Assembly (NCBI RefSeq): GCF_014641855.1
Contig: NZ_BMII01000014.1
Span: 1 to 64,000 of the forward strand
DNA length: 64,000 nt
Direction of reading: 5' to 3'
Source of the DNA: Shewanella inventionis
GTDB lineage: Bacteria > Pseudomonadota > Gammaproteobacteria > Enterobacterales > Shewanellaceae
Below are positions 45,633 through 56,191 of the stretch, piece by piece (the stretch's first letter is position 1; each line of letters starts with the position of its first letter). The translations under genes were made by a program, and so were the position numbers. The notes below the pieces were generated by a model. It was not told the origin of the DNA and ran no database searches. It saw only the letters and a program-made list of their open reading frames with translations.

Positions 45633-48110
45633 ATGTTAACACTACACACACAGCGCAGTGCACTTTCGAGTGCCATCACCGCAGGAATTTTAGGCCTGGT
45701 GCTAAGCGGATGCTCGCCAGCTGACTCAACAGGTAAGGTTGAAACAGATGCTGCGACATCGTTAAATAAAGTTGCACCCGGCGCACCCGGTGTTGAGCCT
45801 ACATGGGCCTTTTCGGGCAAAACAGGCATTGGCACATCTTACGAGCCGTATCTCAATGGTCAATATCAAGACCAAGCGACTAATCCTGTCAGCAAAGTAT
45901 GGTTTTCTGTTGCTCAAGGTATTCTCACCGAAACCATGTATGGTCTTATTCACAACGCCCAATTAAAAGAGCTGCAATTTATTATTAGCGGTAATGGCTT
46001 TGTTGATACAGAAAAAGACAACACCATTAGCAGCATTGAATATCTTGACACTGACAGCCAAGGCCGTCCACAGTCATTAGCCTATAAAATCATTAACAAA
46101 GATTTTGAAGGCAAATACCAAATCGAAAAGCATATTTTTACCGATCCAGACAGAAATAGTTTAATGATGAAGGTGGTATTTACCGCCTTTGAAGCCGGCA
46201 TTACTCCTCATCTATACGTTAACCCGCATATTGATAACAGCGGTGCAAATGATATTGCTTTTGTTGACGGTCAAGCCCTTGTGGCACACACCAGTGATAC
46301 AAACTCAACGGTTATGACCATTAAGGCTGACGTTGATTTTATTCACGCAAGTGCAGGTTTTGTCGGTACATCAGACGGCATTATCGACTTACAAGATAAT
46401 GGTAAGCTGGACTCACACTATCAAACCACAAGCGACACTAACCAAGGCGGCAATGTTGCCTTAACGGCGCAATACCCAACCCTAACTAATGCCAATGACA
46501 GCCTAACGATTAATTTGGCTATTGGGTTCGGCCAAGATAAAGCCAGCAGTTTAGTTACGGCACAGGCTACATTAGATGCTGGTTACGATGCGGTAAAACA
46601 GGCCTATTTAGGTGATGACAAGCATGTAGGTTGGAAAGATTATCTCGCCTCACTTACGCCACTTGAAAGCATGAGCAACAACACCACAGACAATGGCAAA
46701 CTGCTGTATGCCAGTGCATTAGTGTTAAAAGCACAAGAAGATAAAACCCATGCGGGTGCCTTAATCGCATCCTTATCAAACCCATGGGGTGATACCGTGT
46801 CTGCTAAAGTCGGCAGTACAGGCTATAAAGCGGTTTGGCCGCGGGATTTTTATCAATGTGCGATGGCATTTTTAGCCATGGGCGATACGCAAACACCTAA
46901 AGTAGCGTTTGAATATTTAAAGAAAGTTCAGGTTAATCAACAAACCCCAGGTTTTGCTGGCACACCCGGTTGGTTTTTACAAAAAACCCACGTTGACGGT
47001 GAAATTGAATGGGTTGGCGTACAGCTAGACCAAACTGCCATGCCCATTATGCTCGGCTGGAAACTGTGGCAGGCAGGCGTGTTAACAGATGCAGAGATCA
47101 CAAACTGGTATCAGGACATGTTAAAACCTGCCGCCGACTTTCTAGTCACTGGTGGCAGAGTGAAGCTTGACTGGAATGAGACAAACATTACCCCGCCTAA
47201 TACACAGCAAGAGCGTTGGGAAGAACAAGCAGGATTTTCTCCGTCGACTACAGCAGCAATTATTGCCGGTTTAGTCGCAGCCAGTGACATAGCGACACTG
47301 GCAAAAGATGCTGATGCCAGCACATACCTTGCGCTAGCTCAAACACTGCAAAGCCAGCTTGAAACAAGCATGGTCACCACTAGCGGTTTACTCAGTGCAA
47401 CTGAGGCGGCACAAATAGAGGGTAACTCGGCGCCTTATTACGTTCGCATTAGTCCTAATGGCAACCCCAACACCGCAGACAAACTACTCGATAACAATGG
47501 AAAGCCAGGCTTAGATCAACGACTGATTTTAGACGGCGGCTTTTTAGAGCTAGTGCGTTATGGCGTAGTGGATGCACAAGACCCTGTCATTAAAAACAGC
47601 GTAATGCTCATCGATAATCAGCAACTTGAAGATAACTTACGGGTTAAGTACGAGTTTACCGCTAAAGATGGCAGTAAAGTACCGGGGTATCGCCGCTATG
47701 GTAACGATGGTTACGGTGAAGATACGGTCACAGGTTTTAGCTATGCTGAAAATGGCAATACCGAGGATCAACGTGGCCGAGTATGGCCCTTCTTTACTGG
47801 CGAGCGTGGCCATTACGAATTAGCGCTGGCAAAAGCCAATGGCAGCTTAACCCCAGACACTAAGCAAGGGTTAATAAATACCTATGTTCAGGGCATGGAA
47901 ACCTTTGCCAACAAAGGGTTAATGTTACCAGAACAAGCGTGGGATGGTGTTGGTAACCCAACTCGCTATAATTACAAAATGGGTGACGGCACGAACTCAG
48001 CAACACCACTGGCGTGGACTCATGCTGAATACGTTAAATTGGTCCGTTCGATGACCGATGAGCAAGTATGGGACTTTTATCCTGTTGTCTCACAAAAATT
48101 GGCCAAATAA
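45633..48110 (+). CDS. cga: glucoamylase / glucodextranase, GH15, lipoprotein
   Basis: An 825-residue enzyme with lipobox GLVLSGC. Residues about 45-320 form the glucodextranase-type N-terminal beta domain (GAPGVEPTWAFSGKTGIGTS). The (alpha/alpha)6 barrel contains AVWPRDFYQCAMAFLAMGD, the acid Glu in QERWEEQAGFSPST and the base Glu in MLPEQAWDG. It releases beta-D-glucose from non-reducing ends. The choice between alpha-1,4 (glucoamylase) and alpha-1,6 (glucodextranase) is not certain, but the starch genes around it favour glucoamylase. Confidence 0.9.
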   Translation: MLTLHTQRSALSSAITAGILGLVLSGCSPADSTGKVETDAATSLNKVAPGAPGVEPTWAFSGKTGIGTSYEPYLNGQYQDQATNPVSKVWFSVAQGILTETMYGLIHNAQLKELQFIISGNGFVDTEKDNTISSIEYLDTDSQGRPQSLAYKIINKDFEGKYQIEKHIFTDPDRNSLMMKVVFTAFEAGITPHLYVNPHIDNSGANDIAFVDGQALVAHTSDTNSTVMTIKADVDFIHASAGFVGTSDGIIDLQDNGKLDSHYQTTSDTNQGGNVALTAQYPTLTNANDSLTINLAIGFGQDKASSLVTAQATLDAGYDAVKQAYLGDDKHVGWKDYLASLTPLESMSNNTTDNGKLLYASALVLKAQEDKTHAGALIASLSNPWGDTVSAKVGSTGYKAVWPRDFYQCAMAFLAMGDTQTPKVAFEYLKKVQVNQQTPGFAGTPGWFLQKTHVDGEIEWVGVQLDQTAMPIMLGWKLWQAGVLTDAEITNWYQDMLKPAADFLVTGGRVKLDWNETNITPPNTQQERWEEQAGFSPSTTAAIIAGLVAASDIATLAKDADASTYLALAQTLQSQLETSMVTTSGLLSATEAAQIEGNSAPYYVRISPNGNPNTADKLLDNNGKPGLDQRLILDGGFLELVRYGVVDAQDPVIKNSVMLIDNQQLEDNLRVKYEFTAKDGSKVPGYRRYGNDGYGEDTVTGFSYAENGNTEDQRGRVWPFFTGERGHYELALAKANGSLTPDTKQGLINTYVQGMETFANKGLMLPEQAWDGVGNPTRYNYKMGDGTNSATPLAWTHAEYVKLVRSMTDEQVWDFYPVVSQKLAK

Positions 48111-48162
48111 CCGATTTGGCTTACTTGTCTCAGCCTATAATAGGCTGAGATTTTCATTAAAG

Positions 48163-48190
48163 GCCGTTGCTTTTTGCAGCGGTTTTTTTT
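48163..48190 (+). terminator. terminator after GH15 gene
   Basis: CCGTTGC/GCAGCGG stem (one G-U pair) followed by eight T. A second inverted repeat CAGCCTAT/ATAGGCTG is at 48131-48148. Confidence 0.8.
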
Positions 48191-48279
48191 GTCTAAAATA
48201 TGAATAACCTCTTGTTAAATCAATAGCATCTTGTTACAACTACATCAGATTAAAAATAGTTAACGTTAAGGAACAACGA

Positions 48280-48939
48280 ATGGATTGGTATAAATACCAA
48301 CCAAATCTATTTACTGCACAATTCAGAACATCTCAAACTTTTCAATTCAAGGCGCATTAATGCAGGAATGGTTACTCCCTTTCAAATTGATGCAACACAG
48401 AAGTGGAATGTTTGAGAAGTTTCCACAGGACGGGTTTCAAATTGCCTTACTCAGCGTAAAAGCCTTTCGACGTAAATCGGCTATGCCTTCAAGACTTCTA
48501 CTTGATTAAATCAATTTGAATTCCCGCTGAATGAACAGGTAATAGATACGATTGGTATCGAGTATTAAAGCAGTATTTTGATTTTAAAGGACGCGCTCGT
48601 CGTAAAGAATATTGGATGTTCGCATTAATAAGCGCAATTATCAGTATATTACTGACGTTAGTAGACATGGGAACAGGCCTGTACAGTGACATTTACGGCA
48701 CAGGTTTATTAAGCTCGGTTTATTCGTTAGCGGTCATCATTCCTAGTATTGCAGTCAGTGTGCGCCGCTTACACGACACCGATCATTCGGGTTGGTGGTT
48801 ATTGTTATTACTTATCCCGCTGCTTGGCGCGCTGATCATCTTGGTGGTAATGTGCTTTAACAGTAAAGACGACAACGAGTATGGCCCAAACCCAAAAGCC
48901 CAACCAAGCTTTACCGATAACGACAATTTAGCGCTTTAA
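48280..48939 (+). pseudogene. DUF805 membrane protein gene split by a small insertion
   Basis: An ATG at 48280 with AAGGA seven bases upstream encodes M-D-W-Y and is then interrupted. The DUF805 frame resumes at 48550 with D-W-Y-RVLKQYFDFKGRARRKEYW and runs to 48939. Joining the two gives an intact protein of about 130 residues with the family motif FDFKGRARRKEYW and three membrane segments. The remaining ATG at 48616 would start inside the first membrane helix and lose that motif. The insert brings in-frame stops, so the gene is most likely inactive. Confidence 0.8.
48292..48549. mobile_element. MITE-like inverted-repeat element inserted in DUF805
   Basis: A 258-bp non-coding insert is bordered by the 9-bp direct repeat GATTGGTAT (48283-48291 and 48550-48558). 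Its ends form an imperfect inverted repeat of about 33 bp: ATACCAACCAAATCTATT at the left matches, inverted, ATACCAATCGTATCTATT at the right, and both continue to CTG..ATTCAG. The exact ends are ambiguous because the target repeat overlaps the terminal repeat. No transposase is encoded. Confidence 0.75.
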
Positions 48940-48954
48940 TTAATGCGGTAAAAC

Positions 48955-48989
48955 AAAAAAGAGCAAGGTTAATAACCCTGCTCTTTTTT
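48955..48989. terminator. bidirectional terminator between DUF805 and DUF808 genes
   Basis: AAAAAAGAGCA and GGTT pair with AACC and TGCTCTTTTTT around an AAT loop. Confidence 0.85.
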
Positions 48990-49051
48990 ATATCACTCGT
49001 TTACGGCGATAATTTATATCATGCTTTAACGAGCGTTTTAATACTGCTGCG

Positions 49052-49984
49052 TTAGCTTTTTGAAGGCATCAATTTCATCACGCCATTCATTAATAGCACT
49101 GCTAAGCCACCGGCAACAACACCAAATACGGCATTAAGCACGCTTGGCGTTAACAGCCCTAAAACGCCACCTACAACATTAATTTGCTCAACCACCACGG
49201 CCGCATGTTCTATCCATTCAAACACAACATGGATGCCGTGAGTTAAAATGCCGCCGCCCACCATAAACATGGCAATGGTGCCAACAAAGGTGAGTATTTT
49301 CATTAAATAGGGCGCAGCAGAGACCAGCATTAAACCAATGTTGTGCCCTAACCCTTCAGCTTTACGCTTAGCAAGGTATAAGCCGACATCGTCAATTTTA
49401 ACGATACCTGCCACTAAACCATAAACCCCTACCGTCATGACAAGTGCAATGACGGACAGGGTTAAAAACTGGCCCATTAAATCCATGTGGGCGGCCACAC
49501 CAAGACTAATGGCAATAATTTCAGCAGACAGTACAAAATCGGTACGAATAGCACCCTTGATTTTATCTTTTTCATACTTGGCTAAATCATCTATATCTGC
49601 TTTGCCTTTGGCGACAATGGTTTCATCGTCAACTGGCGCGGACTTTTTATGCGTCATCGAGTGATAAACTTTTTCAAAGCCTTCATAACACAAAAACAAC
49701 CCACCAAACATAAGCAACGGCGTAATCGCCCAGGGAATAAAAGCACTGATTAATAATGCCAGCGGCACTAAAATAAGCTTATTGCGAAACGAGCCCTTGG
49801 CAACGGCCCACACAACAGGTAACTCACGCTCAGATGCCACACCAGACACTTGCTGAGCGTTTAGCGCTAAATCATCACCTAATACCCCTGCTGTTTTGCG
49901 TGCAGCCACTTTACTCATTGCTGCCACGTCATCCAAAATCGTCGCAATGTCATCTAACAAGGTTAATAAACTGGCGCCTGCCAT
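49052..49984 (-). CDS. yedI: DUF808 inner-membrane protein (YedI)
   Basis: A 310-residue protein starting MAGASLLTLLDDIATILDD, with VLGDDLALNAQQVSGV, LPVVWAVAKGS, DKIKGAIRTDFVLSAEI and about six membrane segments, very close to E. coli YedI. Function unknown. It lies between the starch genes and their probable regulator with no evident functional link. Confidence 0.9.
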   Translation of the reverse strand: MAGASLLTLLDDIATILDDVAAMSKVAARKTAGVLGDDLALNAQQVSGVASERELPVVWAVAKGSFRNKLILVPLALLISAFIPWAITPLLMFGGLFLCYEGFEKVYHSMTHKKSAPVDDETIVAKGKADIDDLAKYEKDKIKGAIRTDFVLSAEIIAISLGVAAHMDLMGQFLTLSVIALVMTVGVYGLVAGIVKIDDVGLYLAKRKAEGLGHNIGLMLVSAAPYLMKILTFVGTIAMFMVGGGILTHGIHVVFEWIEHAAVVVEQINVVGGVLGLLTPSVLNAVFGVVAGGLAVLLMNGVMKLMPSKS

Positions 49985-50069
49985 AATCGGTTTTATCCTG
50001 TAATCAGTTTGGTATTAGGTTATAAAATGATTTAACTGTATTTAAGGTTATTTAGTAAAACTAGGCTTT

Positions 50070-51116
50070 TTATAAATCGTCAGCCTTTGTGCCACAGGAG
50101 TTTCGCACCACCAAACTTGTTTTAATCAGTCGTTGGCTCACTTCTTGTCCACGAATGAGTTTAAGTACACTCTCTACTAATATTTCACCGGCAAACTGAG
50201 TATCTTGTTTAACGGTTGTCAGAGCCGGATTGGCAAAACTGGCAATAGGTATATCATCATAGCCCACAACAGCAACTTGCTCGGGCACGGTAACACCGCG
50301 TTTTTTTAATGCGCGCATCGCCCCAATCGCAATTAAATCGCTGCCGGTAAAAATGGCATCGAATAACACGCCTTTATCAAGCAACGCTATCGCGGCGTCA
50401 TATCCTGATGCCTCTGTATTAATTGCATGATGTTGTAATTGCTTATCCGCTTGAATACCTGCCGCATTTAATGCTGCAACATGGCCTAAATAACGGTCAC
50501 GAAACTCTGGGCTATGGCCAGATGCATCGCCTAAAAATGCAATTTTTTGACGACCGGCCCCCAATAAATGCTCGGTAGCAATATAGCCACCTTGGTGATT
50601 ATCACAACCAATCGACAACACCGCTTTATTGTTATGTTCGGCTCCCCAAATCACAAAATGGGTATTCTTTTCAATCAGCTTATCTAGCTTATGAGCGTAA
50701 TCCATGTAATCGCCATAACCCAATAAAATAATGCCATCGGCCTTATTACTGTCTTCATAATCGGCATGCCAATCACTAGAAAGCTGTTGAAACGAAACCA
50801 GTAAATCATAACCTTGGCGAGCAGTTGCACGAGTAATTGACCCTAACATAGACAAAAAAAACGGATTAATCATTGAATCGTCATTGGTGGGGTCTTCACA
50901 GATCAACAGCGCTAAAGTTTGACTATTTTGCATACGTAAATTACTGGCATTCTTATCAACTTTGTAATTTAGCTCTTTGGCAATAGCTTGAATGCGCTGG
51001 CGTGTCTCTAAGTTTACCAACGGGCTATTACGTAATGCACGAGACACAGTGGATTGAGACACACCAGCCTTGTAAGCAATATCAATAGAGGTCGCTTTAG
51101 ATGTCATGTTCTGCAT
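50070..51116 (-). CDS. malR: LacI-family regulator, probable MalR
   Basis: A 348-residue LacI/GalR regulator: HTH SIDIAYKAGVSQSTVSRALR, hinge, and periplasmic-binding-protein core to VRNSCGTK. The ATG at 51116 has AAGG only two bases away; an in-frame ATG at 51107 has better spacing. It is the only LacI-type protein in the window and four LacI-type boxes lie before starch genes, so it is the likely maltose/maltodextrin regulator. It sits 35 bases after the DUF3334 gene on the same strand. Confidence 0.85.
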   Translation of the reverse strand: MQNMTSKATSIDIAYKAGVSQSTVSRALRNSPLVNLETRQRIQAIAKELNYKVDKNASNLRMQNSQTLALLICEDPTNDDSMINPFFLSMLGSITRATARQGYDLLVSFQQLSSDWHADYEDSNKADGIILLGYGDYMDYAHKLDKLIEKNTHFVIWGAEHNNKAVLSIGCDNHQGGYIATEHLLGAGRQKIAFLGDASGHSPEFRDRYLGHVAALNAAGIQADKQLQHHAINTEASGYDAAIALLDKGVLFDAIFTGSDLIAIGAMRALKKRGVTVPEQVAVVGYDDIPIASFANPALTTVKQDTQFAGEILVESVLKLIRGQEVSQRLIKTSLVVRNSCGTKADDL

Positions 51117-51151
51117 CGCCTTTTATCATTATTGTCGTTAACCTTTACTTA

Positions 51152-51862
51152 CTATAAACCAAGCTCACTCAGTAAATCATCGGCATCATCAACCACAATC
51201 CCTTTTACATTTGGATCATTTAACACGTCTTTAGTTTGAGGAGATTTTTTATGGGTGATTTTACCATGAGCTTCAAGTAGTGCATCAGCATCAAATTCTT
51301 CATCCATCTCAAAATCTGCAGAACGAATAAACTCGGTTTGATCCATGGCAAACTCAAGATAAAAAATATGATTATTTTCAGTCTTAAACGAGACTCGTCT
51401 TGCAACGGCATTATCCAGATTGGTATCAACAGAAATCGTTAACTCTTTATTAATGGTTAACATTTTAGGCTGACTTTGGCTGATCGATGTTTGTAATTCT
51501 TTGGATATTTTGCCGATAAAATCACCCAATATTTGGTTCATCAATTCGCCCATCACGTTACTTACATCATCTGATGTGTGTGAAAAAGCCAATTCAGATT
51601 CTGGCATGCCCATATTGATCATATAGCGACGATAAATCTCAATGGCAGCATCGGCCGAAAAGTTAATCACGACTAAACCTGAAAAGCCGCCATCAAAGAT
51701 TGAAAAACAGCCTAAATCGGGCTTCAAGCGGGTGCGTGAAATACTTTGTACCATACCAGCATGGCTAACCTGGCTTGCACTGGTACTCGACAAAACATGA
51801 GAAACCGAATGGCATAGCTTTAAAAGAATATCGTCATTATTAACAGTGTAACTAGAATTCAT
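51152..51862 (-). CDS. DUF3334, CheX-like protein
   Basis: A 236-residue protein in which residues 1-165 resemble CheX/CheC-type phosphatase domains (DLGCFSIFDGGFSGLVVINF, SDDVSNVMGELMNQILGDF with the E..N pair seen in CheX helices). The C-terminal 60 residues are acidic and end DDLLSELGL. The family name DUF3334 is from memory. A role in chemotaxis is an inference, supported by the divergent chemoreceptor gene at 52136. It may be cotranscribed with the LacI regulator. Confidence 0.7.
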   Translation of the reverse strand: MNSSYTVNNDDILLKLCHSVSHVLSSTSASQVSHAGMVQSISRTRLKPDLGCFSIFDGGFSGLVVINFSADAAIEIYRRYMINMGMPESELAFSHTSDDVSNVMGELMNQILGDFIGKISKELQTSISQSQPKMLTINKELTISVDTNLDNAVARRVSFKTENNHIFYLEFAMDQTEFIRSADFEMDEEFDADALLEAHGKITHKKSPQTKDVLNDPNVKGIVVDDADDLLSELGL

Positions 51863-52135
51863 CGCGTTAATACCTTTTTGTTATTTAAGCTAATCTTGCG
51901 GGTAAAACATAAAAAAATCAAAATTAAAACAAACGATTAGACTATTTAATAGCCAAACACAGTAAAAGTTTGATTAACCGCATGATATACCTCTATTTTA
52001 TATTCCGATTTACAGATAACTCAGAAATGTCAATAACTGCTGTTTGCTCACAAAAAATGGCAAAAACTGTTAATTTTTTCCTAAATGCCATTATAATTCA
52101 AACATTCAAAATGGATGTGAACCTCTGGACTATAA

Positions 52136-53740
52136 ATGATTGATTTATTGAGACGTTTAACGATTTTAAAACGATTATTCATTATGTTGTTATTGGCTGC
52201 TATTGGCACGGTTGTGTTTGGCAGTTTTTCTGTTAAAGAACAATACAATCATTTGGTCGAAGAAAAACAAAAACAGCTGAGTGCTCAAGTCTCATTATTG
52301 AGCAACACCCTCAGCGCACTACAGCAACAGCAGCCGTTATCTGAAAATCACTTATTGTCTCTAATTAATCAGATAAATTGGCATGATAATGTAGGCTTAC
52401 TTGTCGTTGACCAGCAACAGCAAATCGTCATTGACAGTCAATTTAATGCCCAAGGTAAATCATTTAACATGATTGTAAGCGGCAATAATCAAACCATAAT
52501 TAAACAATTATTCATCGATGCACAACACACAGTCGCACAAACACAGTTAACCTTTAACGAGTCAAACAACTCACTGTCAGTTTTAGTTGCGGCAGTTTAT
52601 TTACCTAGTCATCAGTGGACACTGATCACTCATGCCAATGTAAACGATATTCAACAAAGCATGAGCAGTATCGTTGTTGATTATTTGATCATCATGATGA
52701 TTATTTCTGTGCCGATATTCACCTTCTTTTTATTGCTCAATCATTCTATTACCCAACCATTAAAAGCTGCAATCAATGCCATGGATAACATAGCCAAAGG
52801 CGAAGGTGATTTAACTCAGCGATTATCAACCCAAGGTAACGATGAAGTGGCACAAATGGCCCATGGTTTTAACCAATTTGTTATTAAAATTGCTCACATG
52901 GTCGCCCATTTACAACCTCTAGGGCACAGCTTACAAGATGAAGCAGACCATTTACTCAGTACGGTTACGCAATCTAATCAAAGTGCAAATCAAGTCAATA
53001 ATGAAACCCAAAGCGTTGCCACAGCCATAAACCAAATGCTATCTACCAGCCAAGAGATGGCCCGCAACACGCAAGATGCGGCTCAAGGCGCTAGCAATGT
53101 CAAAGAGCAAGCCCAACAGAACCAACAGTTGATGCAACAAACCGTTGAGCATACACAAAGCCTAGTCAGTGAATTAAAACAATCTGAACAAGTGTCGTTA
53201 AGTTTAAGCCAATCCTCTGCTGAAATTGGCAGTATTTTGGATGTAATCGGTAGTATTGCAGATCAAACAAACTTGTTAGCTCTAAATGCTGCAATTGAAG
53301 CTGCACGCGCAGGGGAACACGGCCGAGGTTTTGCTGTTGTAGCAGACGAAGTGCGCGCGCTCGCCAATCGCACTCAATCATCGACCAATGAAATCAATAA
53401 AATTGTGAGCCAAATACAACAAGGCATCAGATCGGTAATTAATAGCAATACACACACCCAACAACAATCGTCACAACTGCAAGTCAAAGCAATTCAGTCT
53501 AGTGAGGCGATCGCTGAGATTTTAACTCATATCGATAATATCAGTAATATGACCGCACAATTAGCCAGCGCAACTGAAGAGCAAGCATTGGTCACAGAAG
53601 ACATTAACCGAAATATCACCACCATTTCAGAGCTAACAGAGTTATCGCTTCGCGCTAACGAAACTCATGCTCTGGCAGCTCAGTCATTGCAAACGGTCAG
53701 TCAAGACATGAGCCAAACCTTAAGCCAATTCAAAATTTAA
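52136..53740 (+). CDS. methyl-accepting chemotaxis protein
   Basis: A 534-residue chemoreceptor: membrane segment about 14-32, a periplasmic sensor of about 150 residues (single-Cache-like, [15 protein letters not shown]), second membrane segment about 181-203, HAMP, then the signalling hairpin with tip [20 protein letters not shown]. No C-terminal CheR-binding pentapeptide. Rich in Gln. The ligand is unknown. Repeat R2 begins ten bases after its stop. Confidence 0.92.
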   Translation: MIDLLRRLTILKRLFIMLLLAAIGTVVFGSFSVKEQYNHLVEEKQKQLSAQVSLLSNTLSALQQQQPLSENHLLSLINQINWHDNVGLLVVDQQQQIVIDSQFNAQGKSFNMIVSGNNQTIIKQLFIDAQHTVAQTQLTFNESNNSLSVLVAAVYLPSHQWTLITHANVNDIQQSMSSIVVDYLIIMMIISVPIFTFFLLLNHSITQPLKAAINAMDNIAKGEGDLTQRLSTQGNDEVAQMAHGFNQFVIKIAHMVAHLQPLGHSLQDEADHLLSTVTQSNQSANQVNNETQSVATAINQMLSTSQEMARNTQDAAQGASNVKEQAQQNQQLMQQTVEHTQSLVSELKQSEQVSLSLSQSSAEIGSILDVIGSIADQTNLLALNAAIEAARAGEHGRGFAVVADEVRALANRTQSSTNEINKIVSQIQQGIRSVINSNTHTQQQSSQLQVKAIQSSEAIAEILTHIDNISNMTAQLASATEEQALVTEDINRNITTISELTELSLRANETHALAAQSLQTVSQDMSQTLSQFKI

Positions 53741-53749
53741 CTTCTTCTT

Positions 53750-53901
53750 ATATCAATCAGGATAAATAACTGATCAGAGATTGCGTAGTTAGAATAGGGC
53801 AAAAATTGCGAGAGCGAGCTGTTTTACTTTCAACATGTATAACGAAGTGATAAGCGATGTTAACCAGTAACAATGATCACATTCTTGCGCTGATTGGTGT
53901 T
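53750..53901. repeat. dispersed repeat, copy R2
   Basis: About 152 bp beginning ATATCAATCAGGATAAATAA and ending TGATTGGTGT. Its first 39 bases differ from R3 at about four positions. The inverted ends ATACCAATC / ATTGGTAT are partly preserved. The rest of 53741-54136 holds only the pts promoter region. Confidence 0.75.
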
Positions 53902-54136
53902 AAACATGCCAGCCATCTTTGATACTGGCATGGGTTCACTTCGTGATAACCTAGATTGCGGTTTGCATCACTTTTAGCTCTGTATACTTTAGGGTATATT
54001 AGGCGCTTCAGATTGAATACCTGAGTATTTCAACCTTGCTTATTACTGTGTATCGATGAGTTGACCACATTATAACCACCTGAAATATAGCGTTAAATGA
54101 GTATTTAGTTGTCATTCATTAATGAGTATTTTCTCT

Positions 54137-54394
54137 ATGTATCAAAAAACTGTTACGATTGTTGCTCCACATGGTATTCATACTCGTCCTGCCGCATTAT
54201 TAGTAAAAGAAGCAAAAGCATTTACATGCGACATTATGGTAGAGTGCAATGGCAAACAAGCCAGTGCGAAAAGTTTATTTAAGTTACAGACACTCGGTTT
54301 ATACCAAGGTGTCTCTGTGACAGTATTTGCAACGGGAGAGCAAGCGCAAGCAGCAGTCGATAAAATTGCTTCTTTGTTAATAACACTCAGTTAA
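54137..54394 (+). CDS. ptsH: phosphocarrier HPr
   Basis: An 85-residue PTS phosphocarrier. The active His15 ([10 protein letters not shown]) and Ser46 (ASAKSLFKL) are in their usual places when counted from the ATG at 54137, so this start is chosen over one at 54122. It passes phosphate from enzyme I to EIIA proteins. First gene of ptsH-ptsI-crr. Confidence 0.95.
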   Translation: MYQKTVTIVAPHGIHTRPAALLVKEAKAFTCDIMVECNGKQASAKSLFKLQTLGLYQGVSVTVFATGEQAQAAVDKIASLLITLS

Positions 54395-54405
54395 CAGGAT
54401 TGTAT

Positions 54406-56112
54406 ATGTCATTCAACGGAATTGTTGTTTCTGCAGGCATTGCATTTGGTAAAGCGTTAACCATTACCACACACATGCCGCCGCTGGATTTTAAATTGCT
54501 TTCTTCTGCGCAAATAAAACAACAGCAACAACAATTGACCCATGCGATTGAATTACTGATCAAGCATTTGCAGCATTGCCAACATCATTTATGTCCAGAG
54601 TGTGAAAACTTTCAGCTCATCGATGCAGACATTATGTTGCTTGAAGATGAAGAGCTTCAACAACAATTACATCAACATATTGCACAATTTAACGTCAGTG
54701 CAGCAGTCGCAATTGATCGCATATTCAATCAGCAAGCTGCCGAGTTAGCCGCTTTAGATGACCCATATCTGGCCAATCGCAGTGGTGATATTCTGTGTTT
54801 AGCAAAACGCTTAATCAGCGCAATTCATGGCCATTTAAAATGGGATTTATCCACGCTAACTGAAGACACCATTTTATTAGCCGATGACTTAACCCCGGCA
54901 GAATTTGCCATTTTACCGTTAAAACACATCACAGGTATCGTATTGGAATCTGGTGGACTTACTAGTCACACTGCTATTTTAGCTCGCGCAGCGGGTATCC
55001 CTGCATTACTTAACTATCCATTTTCCAAGCTTTCGGTAAAAATTAAAGATGGCGAGCAATTGGTCCTAGATGGGATGACGGGTGATTTGCATATTGCACC
55101 ATCGGCAACAATATTGGCCCAGCTGAAACAACAGCAAACGCAAGAGTTGCAACGCCGCCAGGCGCTCACCGCATACAAAGATTTACCCAGTTCAACCCAA
55201 GATGGTCATAGCATCACCTTATTGGCAAACGTCGGAAATTTAAGTGAAATTTCACATGTTACTGATGTAGGAGCTAAGGGCATTGGTTTATTTAGAACCG
55301 AGTTTTTACTTATGAATGCCAAAGCGTTGCCAGATGAGCAGCAGCAGTACAAATTATATTGTGATGCATTACAAAGCTTAAATGGCGAGGTACTGTCAAT
55401 TAGAACCTTTGACATTGGTGCCGATAAAGAAATCCCCTATCTTGAGCAATCACATGAAGATAATCCAGCACTTGGGATCCGCGGCATACGTTACAGCTTA
55501 AGCCACCCCGATACTTTTATCACCCAAGTAAAGGCCGTACTTCGCGCTGCTAATCACGGCCCAATCAGATTAATGTTCCCCATGGTGAACCAAATCGAAG
55601 AACTAGAACACGCCATGGTATTCATTGAGCAAGCAAAAGCTCAGTTAATCGAGCAAGAAAAAGGCTTTGGTGAAGTAAGCTTGGGGATTGTGGTTGAAAC
55701 GCCAGCAGCAGTATTTAATCTCCCCAGTATGTTACCCTTGCTTGATTTTGTCAGTATTGGCACCAATGATTTGACCCAATATACCCTTGCAGCAGATAGA
55801 ACCAATCCCAATTTAGCTAAACAATTTCCGGTATTATCACCTGCCGTTATTCAATTAATGTCCATGACCATTAGCCACTGCAAGCAAGCGGGCGTTAAAG
55901 TATCCTTATGTGGCGAGCTTGGAAGCGATCCGCGGGCATTAGGACTATTAGTTGGCCTTGGCTTAGATGAAATCAGTATCAATCCAAGCAATTTATTAGA
56001 CGTGAAAGCCGCGCTGGTTAAGGGGCGTTATCAAGATTTTATTATCCATGCGCAGCAGGTTGCATCATTAACGCGCATCGAAGAGATCCACGCTGCGATT
56101 CAACAGTGTTAA
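54406..56112 (+). CDS. ptsI: PTS enzyme I
   Basis: A 568-residue PEP-protein phosphotransferase. It has the phospho-His site GGLTSHTAILARAAGIPAL, the PEP-binding barrel motifs GIGLFRTEFL and DFVSIGTNDLTQY, and the Cys in VSLCGELGSDP. The ATG at 54406 follows AGGA at six bases. Eleven bases after ptsH. Confidence 0.96.
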   Translation: MSFNGIVVSAGIAFGKALTITTHMPPLDFKLLSSAQIKQQQQQLTHAIELLIKHLQHCQHHLCPECENFQLIDADIMLLEDEELQQQLHQHIAQFNVSAAVAIDRIFNQQAAELAALDDPYLANRSGDILCLAKRLISAIHGHLKWDLSTLTEDTILLADDLTPAEFAILPLKHITGIVLESGGLTSHTAILARAAGIPALLNYPFSKLSVKIKDGEQLVLDGMTGDLHIAPSATILAQLKQQQTQELQRRQALTAYKDLPSSTQDGHSITLLANVGNLSEISHVTDVGAKGIGLFRTEFLLMNAKALPDEQQQYKLYCDALQSLNGEVLSIRTFDIGADKEIPYLEQSHEDNPALGIRGIRYSLSHPDTFITQVKAVLRAANHGPIRLMFPMVNQIEELEHAMVFIEQAKAQLIEQEKGFGEVSLGIVVETPAAVFNLPSMLPLLDFVSIGTNDLTQYTLAADRTNPNLAKQFPVLSPAVIQLMSMTISHCKQAGVKVSLCGELGSDPRALGLLVGLGLDEISINPSNLLDVKAALVKGRYQDFIIHAQQVASLTRIEEIHAAIQQC

Positions 56113-56191
56113 TTACAATTAAAGCTGGTAAAGTTGACAGAGCTGTTTACAATTAAACACATAAAAATATTAATAAAAGGGGCTTTTTCTT

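Noticed and set aside
48616..48939. Intact 107-residue DUF805 protein starting at the internal ATG
   Set aside because: It would begin inside the first membrane helix, lacks the FKGRARRKEYW motif and has no ribosome site, while the original start is visible at 48280.
50929..50940. ATACGT-like MalR box
   Set aside because: It lies inside the LacI coding sequence and lacks the full dyad; similar chance matches occur in serS and at 4830.
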